A stretch of DNA of 35,617 bases from Anaerolineales bacterium (GCA_029210945.1 JARGGH010000028.1:1-35617), one strand, 5' to 3'; positions 17,009-27,571 are shown, counted from the stretch's first letter. Numbers and translations: made by a program. The notes: generated from the letters alone by a model not told the origin.

Positions 17009-17911
17009 TCAGCCCTGCGCCTCAGCGCCGCCAACAATATCCAGCATGTCGTTTGTGATCGCTTGCTGTCGGGCCTTGTTGTATTCCAAACGCAGCGCCC
17101 CGGCCAGGTCAACCGCGTTGTCGGTCGCGTTGCGCATGGCCACCATGCGAGCGGCGTGCTCGCTTGCCAGCGATTCGGTGATCGCCTGATAAACCTGGAG
17201 CTCGGTCAGCCGCGGCACAATCCGGCCGATTAAAGCATCCTGACTGGGCTCGTAGATATAGGTCGGGAGCGGGCCATTTTCTGTTGCCGCTTTGGTCCCG
17301 GCCTGCAGATTATTGGCCCCAATCGGGATTTCTTCAAACGCCACTGGGAGCAGCATCTTACGGCGAGGGATCTGTGTAAGCAAATTGACAAAATCGGTGT
17401 ATACGATGAAAACCTGATCCGCTTTGCCCTGTACGTATTCATCGATCGCCAGCCGGCCGATTGCCGAGACATCGGCGAACGCCGGCTCCGCAGGCAGATC
17501 GCTGAACTCAGCCAGGATATCGACACGACGTCGCAGCAGCATCTCCCGGCCTTTACGACCGACAGAGATGTAGCGGATGGGAACTTCGGCATCCCCGAAT
17601 GTCTCCATCGCGAAGCGCACAACGTTTGCGTTGTAGGCGCCGGCCAGCCCCCGATCGCCGGTGATCAAGATCACCAGGACGTTGTCGATTTCTTCCCTGA
17701 TCTGCAGGAATGGATGCACAGATTCGCTGGCAGGTTGAAGCGAGAGGTGCCTTAATACCTGCCAGGCTTTGTCTGCGTACGGACGGGATTCGCGCACGCG
17801 CGCTTCCGCTTTCCGCACGCGACTGGCACTGACCGCTTCAAGCGCACGCGTGACCTGAGAAATATTTTGGATGCTTTTAATTCGAAGCCGCATTTCGCGG
17901 GCAGAAGCCAT
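17009..17911 (-). CDS. atpG: ATP synthase F1 gamma subunit
   Basis: 300 aa. The central rotor shaft of F1. The N-terminal helix MASAREMRLRIKSIQNISQVTRALE and the C-terminal helix with ARMVAMRNATDNA...LEYNKARQQAITNDMLDIVGGAEA are the conserved family ends. The middle Rossmann-like part (about 70-200) includes GDRGLAGAYN. The length is typical for bacterial gamma (about 285-300). It lies 23 bases after atpA. Confidence 0.96.
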   Translation of the reverse strand: MASAREMRLRIKSIQNISQVTRALEAVSASRVRKAEARVRESRPYADKAWQVLRHLSLQPASESVHPFLQIREEIDNVLVILITGDRGLAGAYNANVVRFAMETFGDAEVPIRYISVGRKGREMLLRRRVDILAEFSDLPAEPAFADVSAIGRLAIDEYVQGKADQVFIVYTDFVNLLTQIPRRKMLLPVAFEEIPIGANNLQAGTKAATENGPLPTYIYEPSQDALIGRIVPRLTELQVYQAITESLASEHAARMVAMRNATDNAVDLAGALRLEYNKARQQAITNDMLDIVGGAEAQG

Positions 17912-17934
17912 AACTCAGTTCTCCGGGTTCAGCT

Positions 17935-19596
<1,662 letters not shown>

Positions 19597-19663
19597 TGGG
19601 CCTCCCGTATAAGGGTCTGGTTTGAGGAAGTTTGTACGATCAAGCACGTCTCCGGCGAGAAGA

Positions 19664-19689
19664 CCTGCTGCCGAAGATCGGGCAGCAGG
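19664..19689 (-). other. Hairpin in the atpA leader
   Basis: Perfect nine-base stem CCTGCTGCC / GGCAGCAGG with an eight-base loop, 68 bases before the atpA ATG and inside the predicted 5' leader. It is followed by TCTTCTC and not a U-tract, so a leader structure is more likely than a terminator. Confidence 0.5.
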
Positions 19690-19733
19690 CGGCCTCAAAC
19701 GTCGTTAAAAACGGAGATTGCACATCGCTGGAA

Positions 19734-19762
19734 ATCATACCTGAAGGCATCCTTTTTGTCCA
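19734..19762 (-). promoter_or_regulatory. Promoter of the atpAGDC-mreB operon
   Basis: Minus strand TGGACA (19762-19757), 17-base spacer, TATGAT (19739-19734). Each box matches consensus in five of six bases. The predicted start is near 19727, giving a leader of about 130 bases. Confidence 0.7.
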
Positions 19763-19773
19763 GCAAATCACAA
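19756..19773 (-). promoter_or_regulatory. Rex-operator-like site over the atp -35 box
   Basis: Minus strand TTGTGATTTGCTGGACAA, exactly 18 bases. The outer TTGTGA and ACAA match the Rex consensus TTGTGAA-N4-TTCACAA; the inner right half (TGG for TTC) is imperfect. It overlaps the -35 box TGGACA, the right place for repression. Confidence 0.4.
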
Positions 19774-19791
19774 ACCGGCTGTAGCTGTGGT

Positions 19792-20634
19792 CTATTCCGT
19801 GCCTACCGCCCCCCTTTTTTGACCCTCTCCGAGCTGCACAGAGCGTTCGTACGCTGCCCAGATGGCACGCGAGATCGCCGTGCGAAATCCAGCCTTTTCG
19901 AGATAGTAGAGCGCTGCGGCGGAGGTCCCGCCCGGCGAGGTGACCTGGTTTCGCAGGCGAGCCATGTGTCTTGGGGAGTGTTCGTAAAACGCCACCGCGC
20001 CTTTCAACGTCTGCACGACGAGCCGCTCAGCGATCCGACGGGGAAAACCCAGGTGAACGCCTGCGTCCACCATCGCTTCCATAAAGAGGAACGCGTAGGC
20101 GGGCCCGGTTCCAGAGAGCGCCGTGGCCATATCGAGGTAATCTTCATCCTCGACGAAAATTTCCTCCCCGAACGCGCCGATCACGGCGCGTGTCTGTTCA
20201 AGCTGTCGACCGCTGACGGCGCGGGTGGCAGTCCATACGGTGATACCCTGAGCGACCTGTGCAGGGGTGTTTGGCATTGAGCGCACGACCGAGGCATGCT
20301 CCATCCCTTCGACTAACACGCGAAGCGGAGTGCCGGCCACGATCGATATCACGAGGGCCGACTCAGTCAGAGCGCCTTTGATATCTTCCATAACGGAGTA
20401 GACCGTTTGTGGTTTCACGGCGAGGATGACAATCTCCGCGTCTGCCACCGCGGCCTGGTTGTCAGTCGTGGTTTGAAACCCGTATTGCTCTGAAAGCGCC
20501 GCGAGACGGTTCTCACGCGGCCCGGACATCAGGATCTGATCCGCCTGCATCTCTCCAACGGCCAGCAGGCTCTTCGCCATCGCCTCACCCATCACGCCTG
20601 GACCGAGGATGACGATTCGTTCATCTTTCAACAT
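19792..20634 (-). CDS. proC: Pyrroline-5-carboxylate reductase
   Basis: 280 aa. Reduces pyrroline-5-carboxylate to proline with NAD(P)H, the last step of proline synthesis. The N-terminal Rossmann motif VILGPGVMGEAM and the family signature ALSGTGPAYAFLFMEAMVDAG (about 160-180) are intact. The start at 20634 (MLKDERIVIL) has AGGAG six bases upstream and is preferred over the longer frame at 20655. A small GCCGGC inverted repeat (20657-20674) lies just upstream. It follows ruvA by 79 bases on the same strand. Confidence 0.96.
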   Translation of the reverse strand: MLKDERIVILGPGVMGEAMAKSLLAVGEMQADQILMSGPRENRLAALSEQYGFQTTTDNQAAVADAEIVILAVKPQTVYSVMEDIKGALTESALVISIVAGTPLRVLVEGMEHASVVRSMPNTPAQVAQGITVWTATRAVSGRQLEQTRAVIGAFGEEIFVEDEDYLDMATALSGTGPAYAFLFMEAMVDAGVHLGFPRRIAERLVVQTLKGAVAFYEHSPRHMARLRNQVTSPGGTSAAALYYLEKAGFRTAISRAIWAAYERSVQLGEGQKRGAVGTE

Positions 20635-20713
20635 AACACGCTCCTGAAATAGCACGGCCGGCCACCTTGCCGGCGCTGCTGCAGATTACTGTAGTTTTGT
20701 CGTTAGACTGCGA

Positions 20714-21292
20714 TCAGGGTTTAGCGAAGTAGCGCAATGCCACTCGGATCCGCTCTTCAACATCCTCTGGCGTATCTTCAGGGATCGATTGGACCGCCGC
20801 CTGCGCTTCCACGAGACTGTAACCGAGCGTCGTGAGTGCGTCAAGGACTTCAGTGTCAAATTCACCGGGCAGAGGCTCCTCGACCATCGGCGCGCTGAGG
20901 ACATCTTTCAAGTGAAAAATTATCTTCTCGCCGGTCTTCTTCCCCACACCGGGAACCTGCGCCAACACCCCCGCCTGCTGGTTCACCACCGCGGAACGCA
21001 GTACGTCCGGCGAGAGATGGGATAAGATCGCCAACGCCAGTTTTGGTCCAATGCCGGATATCCCTAACAAGACCTTGAACAGTGAGAGCTGCTCGGAGGT
21101 GCTGAAGCCGTAAAGTGAAAGCTCATCCTCACGGACGACCAAGAAAGTGTGCATGAAGAAGGGTTTGCCGATTTCCGGTCCGGCATCGAGAACTGAGTTC
21201 GTGATCGCGATGCGAAAACCGATTCCGTTGACCTCCAGGGTCAGAGATCCTTCTTCGATGTGCTGGACGGTTCCGCGGATCGAGGTGATCAT
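20714..21292 (-). CDS. ruvA: Holliday junction branch-migration protein RuvA
   Basis: 192 aa. RuvA tetramers bind Holliday junctions and load the RuvB motor. N-terminal OB domain (MITSIRGTVQHIEEGSLTLEV), two helix-hairpin-helix motifs (GIGPKLALAILS and GVGKKTGEKIIFHLKD) and a C-terminal RuvB-binding domain (DALTTLGYSLVEA onward) are all present. The ATG at 21292 overlaps the ruvC stop as ATGA, which decides the start. ruvB is not adjacent; the next gene is proC. Confidence 0.96.
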   Translation of the reverse strand: MITSIRGTVQHIEEGSLTLEVNGIGFRIAITNSVLDAGPEIGKPFFMHTFLVVREDELSLYGFSTSEQLSLFKVLLGISGIGPKLALAILSHLSPDVLRSAVVNQQAGVLAQVPGVGKKTGEKIIFHLKDVLSAPMVEEPLPGEFDTEVLDALTTLGYSLVEAQAAVQSIPEDTPEDVEERIRVALRYFAKP

Positions 21293-21789
21293 TGTGCGCC
21301 CTCGAGGCGAGCGCACAGTGCCGCGTTGTGCGCGTGGCAGATGGCGACCGCAAGCGCATCGGCCGCGTCGTCGGGCTTGGGGATCTCATCCATCGTAAGC
21401 AGCGTCTTGACCATGCGCTGCATCTGTCCTTTATCCGCCGCTCCGTAGCCTGTCACCGCCAGCTTGATATCCTGCGGGGTGTACTCCTCGATGGTCAACC
21501 CCACCGAAGCCAACGCCAGCATGACGACCCCTCTCGCCTGACCGACACTGATTGCGGTGGTGACGTTCTTCTGGAAAAAAAGCCGCTCAACGGCGGCCTC
21601 CGTCGGCTGAAATCGCTCGAGCAGCGACACCAACTCAGTGTGTATTTTGACGAGGCGCCTCGCCATCGGTTGGCGAGCGGAAGTCCGGATCACACCGTAC
21701 TCAACCAACTCCAACGAGGCATCCCGCTTGCGCCGCACCAGACCGAAACCGGTCAGCGCTGTCCCTGGATCGATCCCAATGACCAACAT
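21289..21789 (-). CDS. ruvC: Holliday junction resolvase RuvC
   Basis: 166 aa. Cuts Holliday junctions symmetrically. The acidic active site is complete: D7 (IGIDPG), E68 (AAVERLFF), D141 and D144 (DDAADALA). Located 26 bases after yebC and overlapping ruvA by ATGA, giving the common order yebC-ruvC-ruvA. Confidence 0.97.
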   Translation of the reverse strand: MLVIGIDPGTALTGFGLVRRKRDASLELVEYGVIRTSARQPMARRLVKIHTELVSLLERFQPTEAAVERLFFQKNVTTAISVGQARGVVMLALASVGLTIEEYTPQDIKLAVTGYGAADKGQMQRMVKTLLTMDEIPKPDDAADALAVAICHAHNAALCARLEGAQ

Positions 21790-21815
21790 CGATAGTGGCG
21801 CTGGCTTTGCTGATC

Positions 21816-22571
21816 TCAGGCCGCTTCGAGCAGTTCAAGCGCGTCATCCGTCACGGCAAGGTTGGAGTACACATTCTGAACATCATCCAGATCCTCAATC
21901 CGTTCAATCAGGCGCATCGTCTTGACCGCACGATCCGGGGACAGCTCGAGGGTGGAATTCGGCACCATGCGCAGTTCGGCTTCGTCTGGTTTCAACCCGG
22001 CGGCATGCAGCCGGTCATTGACCTTCTTGAAGCTCTCCGCCGGCGAGTAGACTTCAATCTCTGCTTCGCCAATGATGACATCGTCTGCGCCGGCATCCAC
22101 CGCGACCTCGAAGACCTGATCGGGATCGATCCTTTCCGCGTCAAAGTAGAAATAACCGGCACGGTGAAACTGCCAGGCCACGGAACCCGCGTCGGCCATA
22201 TTGCCCCCAGCATCGCTCAACGTATGCCGGAGTTCGGCGACGGTGCGATTACGATTGTCGGTAACCACATCGATCATCAGCGCCACGCCATGCGGACCGT
22301 AGCCCTCATAGATGATCTGCTCCAGCGCGGTGGCATCTTTGTCCTCGCCGGTTCCCCGGCGGATGGCGCGCTCGATGTTGTCTTTCGGCATGTTCTCGGA
22401 TTTTGCCCGATCGACCGCCAGCCGCAGCGCAAAGTTAACTTCGGGATCCCCACCACCCTCACGCGCGGCGATGGCAATCTCGCGCGCAAGGCGTGTGAAG
22501 ATCGCCCCGCGCTTTGCGTCATTTGCAGCTTTCTTCCGTTTAATTGTCGACCACTTAGAATGTCCAGACAT
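21816..22571 (-). CDS. yebC: YebC/PmpR-family protein
   Basis: 251 aa. The conserved N-terminus MSGHSKWSTIKRKKAANDAKRG and the NMPKDNIERAIRRG and YEGYGPHGVA motifs identify the family. Members are described as transcription regulators and, more recently, as factors that help ribosomes through proline stretches. The length is normal. It is first in a four-gene unit with ruvC, ruvA and perhaps proC, behind a promoter with a consensus extended -10. Confidence 0.96.
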   Translation of the reverse strand: MSGHSKWSTIKRKKAANDAKRGAIFTRLAREIAIAAREGGGDPEVNFALRLAVDRAKSENMPKDNIERAIRRGTGEDKDATALEQIIYEGYGPHGVALMIDVVTDNRNRTVAELRHTLSDAGGNMADAGSVAWQFHRAGYFYFDAERIDPDQVFEVAVDAGADDVIIGEAEIEVYSPAESFKKVNDRLHAAGLKPDEAELRMVPNSTLELSPDRAVKTMRLIERIEDLDDVQNVYSNLAVTDDALELLEAA

Positions 22572-22634
22572 CGCTCACTTTCCCAATTTCGCCTTTGTCA
22601 GGGGCTGAATGATGCCCTTAAGAACGTTTGCGCG

Positions 22635-22664
22635 ATTATACCATTCGCCATTAAAGCGACACAA
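22635..22664 (-). promoter_or_regulatory. Promoter of the yebC-ruvC-ruvA unit
   Basis: Minus strand TTGTGT (22664-22659), 18-base spacer, TATAAT (22640-22635) preceded by TGG, forming the extended -10 TGGTATAAT. Confidence 0.6.
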
Positions 22665-22696
22665 TCTAGAAAGACTTTCCAGGGCAAACGCGCCCG

Positions 22697-23467
22697 TCAG
22701 ATTCCGTCCGCCAACAGCGACTCGAGCTTACGAAGTGTGTCTACACTCTGCCCGTGATAATGGTTGTTCGCATAAACCAGCGTCAGATGCGCAGCCTGAT
22801 CTAACGCCCGGATGCGTGGGACCCACTCTGAAAGTTCATCCTCGCGATATGTGTAATCGTAGCGTTCCCAGGCATGATCATGCTGCCACCACTTCGCCGC
22901 GTTGCGGCCGTGGAAGCGCACGTACGCCACGTCGCTCGTAGCCCTGGCGACTGGAGGCATCAAGCCCTTGATGGGCGGCTCATCCACACTGCAGAAGCCC
23001 AAGCCCAGCTGCTCAAGCAGCTCGAAGGTTTCTTCGCTCACCCAGCCATGGTCTCTGAATTCAACCACGACCGGCATCAGGGCAAAGCCCTCCCTGAGAC
23101 GCAATAGGTAGTCCCGATTCACATCCGAGGCGTGGAACGAATACGGAAATTGAGCGAGGATACAGGCCAGCTTTCCGGCCTCGCTTATCGGGGCAACTGT
23201 GGAGAGGAAAGCTTCAAATTCGGGATGCTCGCGCTCGTGGGTGATGCTCTGATGTGCCTTGAGTGTAAACAAGAAATGGTCCGGGGTGCGCTCCACCCAA
23301 CCCTCGGCAATCTTCTGGCTCGGTATCCGGTAGTAGCTCACGTTGAGCTCAACCGTATCGAAGTGCTCTGCGTAATACCCCAGCCACTGCCCTTTCGGGA
23401 GACCCTCAGGATAGACAGGACCCACCCAATCTTCGTAGGAAAAGCCGGAGGTTCCCATTCGGATCAT
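22697..23467 (-). CDS. DUF72 (YecE-like) family protein
   Basis: 256 aa, TIM-barrel-like family of unknown biochemical function. Family landmarks: MGTSGFSYEDWVGPVYPEG at the N-terminus, the FDTVELNVSYYRIPS segment, FTLKAHQSITH, and near the C-terminus VRFHGR...YDYTYREDELSEW and YANNHYHGQS. The ATG overlaps the stop of the alcohol dehydrogenase gene as ATGA, so it is coupled to it. The function is not known and I do not assign one. Confidence 0.93.
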   Translation of the reverse strand: MIRMGTSGFSYEDWVGPVYPEGLPKGQWLGYYAEHFDTVELNVSYYRIPSQKIAEGWVERTPDHFLFTLKAHQSITHEREHPEFEAFLSTVAPISEAGKLACILAQFPYSFHASDVNRDYLLRLREGFALMPVVVEFRDHGWVSEETFELLEQLGLGFCSVDEPPIKGLMPPVARATSDVAYVRFHGRNAAKWWQHDHAWERYDYTYREDELSEWVPRIRALDQAAHLTLVYANNHYHGQSVDTLRKLESLLADGI

Positions 23468-24459
23468 ATCTGCAGCACTCCTGCGCCGTCGATTGCGCTG
23501 TGCTTTAAATCGATCAGCGCCTCGTTCGCACGCTCCAGCGGGTAGGTTACGGTCGCAGCTCGAACGGGGATCCTCTCGGCGAGTTCGAGAAACTCGACCC
23601 CATCCTGGTGGGTCAGGTTGGTCACGCTTCGCAGCGTCCGCTCTTCGTAGATCAAATCGTAAGGCATCTCCGGTATCGGCGACATGTATATTGCATTGAT
23701 CGCCAGCGTCCCGCCCGGGCGTAATTTGCCAAGGATGCCGGGAACCAGCCCGCCTGCGGGGGCGAAGATCACCGCCCGGTCGAGCTTTTCGGGCTGTTCA
23801 TCCTCTGCGCCTCCAACCCAGCTGGCACCGAGTTCGGCTGCAAGCCGCCGGTGGCCTGCACTGCGCGTGAAGACATACACTTCGCAGTCCCAATACCGCG
23901 CGACCTGAATAGCCAGGTGCGCACTGGCGCCGAACCCGACCAATCCAAGCCGCTCGCCTGGCTGGAGGTCCGCCTGACGCAATGACCGGTAGCCGATGAT
24001 GCCGGCGCAGAGAAGCGGCGCGGCCGCAAGGTCATCTATCCCGTCCGGGATCTTCAACGCGTACTGCGGATCGGCGAGCACGTACTCAGCATAGCCGCCA
24101 TCTCTATCAAAACCGGTGAATTCAGCATTTGGACACAGGTTCTCCTGCCCACGCTGACAAAAGTCGCAGGTCCCATCGGCGCTGAACAACCAGGCGATGC
24201 CGATCCGGTCTCCCTGCTTCCAGCCGCTCACTGTCTCTCCGACTTCTGCGACCTCTCCGATCACCTGATGCCCGGGGGTGACCGGCAAAGCCGGAGGGAT
24301 GATATCCCCCTCCACGGTGTGGAGGTCGGTATGACAAATCCCGCACGCCTTGACCGCGACCAGCAACTGCCCAGGACCCGCTTCCGGGCGAGCGATGTTC
24401 AGGCTCTGCAGAGGCCTGGCCTCGATCGACGCATGTTCAAGCAAACGCATAGCTCTCAT
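23464..24459 (-). CDS. Zinc-dependent alcohol dehydrogenase family protein
   Basis: 331 aa, medium-chain dehydrogenase. Catalytic zinc ligands C39 (CGICHTD), H64 (GHQVIGEVAEVG) and C151. A structural-zinc lobe is seen as C98, C101 and C109; the first cysteine of this motif is replaced by D95, a change seen in some relatives. Rossmann motif GLVGFGASAH (172-181). Oxidises or reduces alcohols/aldehydes with NAD(P); the substrate is unknown. The start may be ATG 24459 or the ATG three codons later. A terminator for the upstream gene lies 29 bases before, so this gene and the DUF72 gene probably have their own promoter, which I cannot define. Confidence 0.92.
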   Translation of the reverse strand: MRAMRLLEHASIEARPLQSLNIARPEAGPGQLLVAVKACGICHTDLHTVEGDIIPPALPVTPGHQVIGEVAEVGETVSGWKQGDRIGIAWLFSADGTCDFCQRGQENLCPNAEFTGFDRDGGYAEYVLADPQYALKIPDGIDDLAAAPLLCAGIIGYRSLRQADLQPGERLGLVGFGASAHLAIQVARYWDCEVYVFTRSAGHRRLAAELGASWVGGAEDEQPEKLDRAVIFAPAGGLVPGILGKLRPGGTLAINAIYMSPIPEMPYDLIYEERTLRSVTNLTHQDGVEFLELAERIPVRAATVTYPLERANEALIDLKHSAIDGAGVLQI

Positions 24460-24487
24460 ATTATCTTCCCGTTTGATTTGCGAACCG

Positions 24488-24516
24488 AAAAGGCACCCCG
24501 GGATTGAGGGGTGCCT
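24488..24516 (-). terminator. Rho-independent terminator after inositol-3-phosphate synthase
   Basis: Stem AGGCACCCC (24491-24499) / GGGGTGCCT (24508-24516), eight-base loop; on the minus strand followed by TTT(T). Confidence 0.8.
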
Positions 24517-24555
24517 CTATCATAAACTCATTTTGGACCGCCAACCTGGCGGAGG

Positions 24556-25659
24556 TCACTCGGTGACCTGTTTACTCCCGTCCTCACCCTTTATGAAGGC
24601 TTCGGTCCGATCGCGCGCTTCATCATCAGCATACTGAACCGGCGGGGTCTTCATGAAATAGGAGGACGGTTCCAGAATCGGCCCGGATAGTTTCCTGTCC
24701 AGCGCCAGTTTTGCGCAACGGACTGCGTCGATCACCACACCGGCTGAGTTGGGCGAGTCCCAGACCTCCAGCTTCAATTCGAGGTTAATGGGAACGTCAC
24801 CGAACGACGTGCCTTCCATACGAATGTAGCACCACTTACGGTCCGTTAACCACGGCACGTAGTCGCTTGGACCTACGTGAATGTCCTCCGGACGCATCTT
24901 GTATGGCAGCATGCTCGTGACCGCGCCGGTCTTCGAGATCTTCTTGGATTCGAGCCGATCCCTCTCGAGCATGTTGAAGAAGTCCATATTGCCGCCGAAA
25001 TTCAGCTGGTAGGAGTGGTCCATCAAGACCCCGCGGTCACGGAACAGGGTCGTCAACACACGGTGAGTGATCGTTGCGCCGACCTGGCTCTTGATGTCAT
25101 CACCGATGATTGGAAGTCCGCGCTCTTCGAAACGCCCGACCCAATAATCCGACGATGCGATGAAGACCGGGATGCAGTTGACGAACGCGCACCCCGCTTC
25201 GAGCACCTGCTCAACGTACCACTTCGTGGCCATCTCAGCGCCAACCGGCAGGTAGTTAACGACGACATCCGTCTTGGTGTCCTTGAGGATTCCAACAATA
25301 TCGTCCGTAGGGCCGGGAGCTTTTTCGACAACCTGTGAAAGGTACTTGCCGATGCCATCATGCGTCATTCCGCGCCCAACCTTGATCCCGGTTTTGGGCA
25401 CCTCGGCGAACCTGACGGTGTTATTTGGTTCTGCATGGATCGCTTCGCTGAGATCCTTGCCGACTTTCGAGGCGACCACATCAAATGCGGCTGTGAACTC
25501 GATGTCTCTAATATGGTAGCCGCCCAGGTCTATATGCATCAGCCCTGGAACCTGATCGTCAGGCTTGGCGTTCTTATAATATTCCACCCCCTGAACGAGC
25601 GCTGAAGCGCAGTTCCCCACTCCGATTACCGCTACCCGTACTTTCTTGCTTGCCGGCAT
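24556..25659 (-). CDS. ino1: Inositol-3-phosphate synthase (short bacterial type)
   Basis: 367 aa. Converts glucose-6-phosphate to myo-inositol-3-phosphate using NAD internally; it is the entry to inositol lipids and compatible solutes. NAD motif [16 protein letters not shown] at the N-terminus, [10 protein letters not shown] in the middle, [14 protein letters not shown] and the catalytic region [13 protein letters not shown]. The length fits the actinobacterial/archaeal type, not the 500-aa eukaryotic type. The start at 25659 has GGAGG seven bases upstream; the longer frame lacks this. It is divergent from the histidine kinase. No inositol-lipid transferase or phosphatase is in the window. 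Confidence 0.94.
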   Translation of the reverse strand: MPASKKVRVAVIGVGNCASALVQGVEYYKNAKPDDQVPGLMHIDLGGYHIRDIEFTAAFDVVASKVGKDLSEAIHAEPNNTVRFAEVPKTGIKVGRGMTHDGIGKYLSQVVEKAPGPTDDIVGILKDTKTDVVVNYLPVGAEMATKWYVEQVLEAGCAFVNCIPVFIASSDYWVGRFEERGLPIIGDDIKSQVGATITHRVLTTLFRDRGVLMDHSYQLNFGGNMDFFNMLERDRLESKKISKTGAVTSMLPYKMRPEDIHVGPSDYVPWLTDRKWCYIRMEGTSFGDVPINLELKLEVWDSPNSAGVVIDAVRCAKLALDRKLSGPILEPSSYFMKTPPVQYADDEARDRTEAFIKGEDGSKQVTE

Positions 25660-25746
25660 GTTCAGCCTCCATTGGTTCGATAAATTAGCTTGTTCAACAC
25701 TGCATGGGAAGAAAGGATGCCTGTTTTTTCTTCTCCGCACTTGCTA

Positions 25747-25755
25747 TGCTACAAT
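25747..25755 (+). promoter_or_regulatory. Extended -10 promoter of the histidine kinase gene
   Basis: TGCTACAAT with no recognisable -35 box. The predicted start is near 25762, giving a 20-base leader containing AGGGAAAG. Confidence 0.5.
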
Positions 25756-25781
25756 CGGTTTTCATCTCCAGGGAAAGTCTC

Positions 25782-27062
25782 ATGACCGACCGATTAGCGA
25801 TCAAAAGCAAAAGCCAGCGCCTCGAACGTCTACTCGAGATCAGCCGCACGCTCTCGGCAACGCTCGACCTCAAGGCGCTGCTGGATACGATCATTGAAGT
25901 CGCCCAGGAATTGACGAACAGCGAAGTCGCATCACTGCTGCTCTATGATGAAGAGAGCAAGGAATTACGCTTCGAGGCTTCACCTGGCTTCCAACGTGAT
26001 GATCTCCAATTGATCACCGTCCCGCTCGAATCAAGCGTCGCCGGATGGGTCTTTACCAACCGCCGCCCAATGGTGATCCAGGAGGCGCGCGAAGATCCGC
26101 GGGTATATCGTGAAGTCGACGAGAAATTAGGCTTCGTAACCCAATCGATCCTCGGCGTTCCGCTGATTGTTAAAGGCGAGCCGCTCGGCGTTCTCGAGGC
26201 GGTAAACAAGCTCGATGATGGCCATTATACCGAAGATGATCTTGCCATACTAGAGACGCTCGCTGCTCAAGCCGCGGTCGCGATCGAGAACGTGCGTCTG
26301 CTTCAAAGCATTCAGAACGCCAACGAAGAATTGAAACGCCTCGACCGTATGAAATCTGATTTCATCGCCATTGCATCGCACGAACTGCGTACGCCGCTCG
26401 GATTGATCCTGGGACACGCCACATTTCTCAAGGAAATCATCCCCACGGAACAACAGGAGCAGATGGAAGTCATCATACGCAGCGCGATGCGACTCAAGAC
26501 GATCATCGAGGACATGGCGACGATCGCCCACAAAGAACAGGGTCAATCGCGCGTGCGCCGTGAACCATTCTCGATGAGCCGGATGATTGAAGAGACCGCC
26601 AGCAGCTTCCGTGAAGAAGCCAGGAACAAAGGGATTGATTTTGAATTCGATGTCCCCGTGGGAGATGCGCTCATGGTCGAAGGCGATCGTGAGAAGCTGG
26701 ACATCGTGCTCAGAAACCTGATCAAGAACGCGTTGACCTTCACCGATCCGGGCGGCCAGATCAGGGTCAAAGCCGAAGGGGACGGCGGGTTGATCAAAGT
26801 CTTTGTCGTCGACACTGGGATCGGCATCCCAGAGAAGGATGTCGGTCGTGTTTTCGACCGCTTCTACCAGGTCGAATCGCATCTTACGCGCAAACACGGC
26901 GGGATGGGTTTGGGTCTCTCGATCGCAAAAGCGATGGTGGATATGCACAACGGCCAGATCTGGTGTGAGAGCAAAGAAGGCACCGGCAGTCTATTCTGCT
27001 TCATCGTGCCTACAACCCAGGAAGCCGCCGAGAACGCCAGCAAAGTATTCAAGTCCTCCTAG
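25782..27062 (+). CDS. GAF-domain sensor histidine kinase, soluble
   Basis: 426 aa. A GAF sensor domain (about 25-172), then HisKA with phospho-acceptor H200 in SHELRTPLG, and an HATPase domain with N-box RNLIKNA (311-317), DTGIGIP (344-350), the F-box RVFDRFYQ and GMGLGLSIA (374-382). No membrane helix, so it senses a cytoplasmic ligand or partner. The start at ATG 25782 follows AGGGAAAG and the promoter; the frame extends upstream to 25704 through the promoter, which is unlikely to be translated. No response regulator is nearby, so it is an orphan kinase. Its input is not known. Confidence 0.93.
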   Translation: MTDRLAIKSKSQRLERLLEISRTLSATLDLKALLDTIIEVAQELTNSEVASLLLYDEESKELRFEASPGFQRDDLQLITVPLESSVAGWVFTNRRPMVIQEAREDPRVYREVDEKLGFVTQSILGVPLIVKGEPLGVLEAVNKLDDGHYTEDDLAILETLAAQAAVAIENVRLLQSIQNANEELKRLDRMKSDFIAIASHELRTPLGLILGHATFLKEIIPTEQQEQMEVIIRSAMRLKTIIEDMATIAHKEQGQSRVRREPFSMSRMIEETASSFREEARNKGIDFEFDVPVGDALMVEGDREKLDIVLRNLIKNALTFTDPGGQIRVKAEGDGGLIKVFVVDTGIGIPEKDVGRVFDRFYQVESHLTRKHGGMGLGLSIAKAMVDMHNGQIWCESKEGTGSLFCFIVPTTQEAAENASKVFKSS

Positions 27063-27266
27063 CGATCCATTCTCATGCCGGCACTCAAACGGGCCGCCCC
27101 CTCCATCCCCAAATTCTGAATCGCGTGCCGTATCAGAGATGGCATGCGGAAGCAAGCGCGCTACCGCTAACTCATGAATTAATGACCAACAGAGATCGGG
27201 CTGTAGGGTGAACGCCAGATCCGATTTATCCACCATCTAACACACAAACTCTCATCCCATGTCGCG

Positions 27267-27295
27267 TTGACCGAACCAACATTAGGCGATATACT
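27267..27295 (+). promoter_or_regulatory. Promoter of tRNA-Pro
   Basis: TTGACC (27267-27272), 17-base spacer, TATACT (27290-27295). The predicted start is about five bases before the mature tRNA. The rest of the gap from 27063 shows nothing else. Confidence 0.75.
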
Positions 27296-27306
27296 CGCTC
27301 TCGTCA

Positions 27307-27380
27307 CGGGGCGTGGCTCAGCCCGGTAGAGCGCACGGTTCGGGTCCGTGAGGTCGCCGGTTCAAATCCGGCCGCCCCGA
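27307..27380 (+). tRNA. tRNA-Pro (anticodon CGG)
   Basis: Full cloverleaf: acceptor CGGGGCG / CGCCCCG, D-stem GCTC/GAGC, anticodon stem CACGG/CCGTG with loop TTCGGGT, T-stem GCCGG/CCGGC with TTCAAAT loop, discriminator A at 27380. CCA is not encoded. It reads CCG. Confidence 0.97.
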
Positions 27381-27385
27381 CAGAG

Positions 27386-27410
27386 AAAGGGCAGCTGGCG
27401 CTGCCCTTTT
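27386..27410 (+). terminator. Rho-independent terminator of tRNA-Pro
   Basis: AAAGGGCAGC (27386-27395), TGGC loop, GCTGCCCTTTT (27400-27410), six bases after the tRNA. The following 160 bases up to the SDR stop hold no supported gene. Confidence 0.9.
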
Positions 27411-27571
27411 GTCTTTCCACATCCCCATCATGGACCAGCAAATTCTGGCGATCATCTCCAACCGAAGCCAATCACGGATCCCGAAGACTACCTATATCGC
27501 AACCCGGTCAAGAAGCTGTCCGGCAGCCTGCGGATCGATGACCACGCTGACGCAGGCCGCCTGCCAATCGC

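Noticed and set aside
20657..20674. GCCGGC-CACCTT-GCCGGC inverted repeat before proC
   Set aside because: Only a six-base stem and no U-tract; too little to call a terminator or operator.
21795..22757. Long plus-strand frame (320 codons) opposite yebC
   Set aside because: Fully antisense to the conserved yebC gene; its residues show no family pattern.
26250..26948. Minus-strand frame (232 codons) opposite the histidine kinase
   Set aside because: Shadow of the HisKA/HATPase coding sequence; no independent signals.
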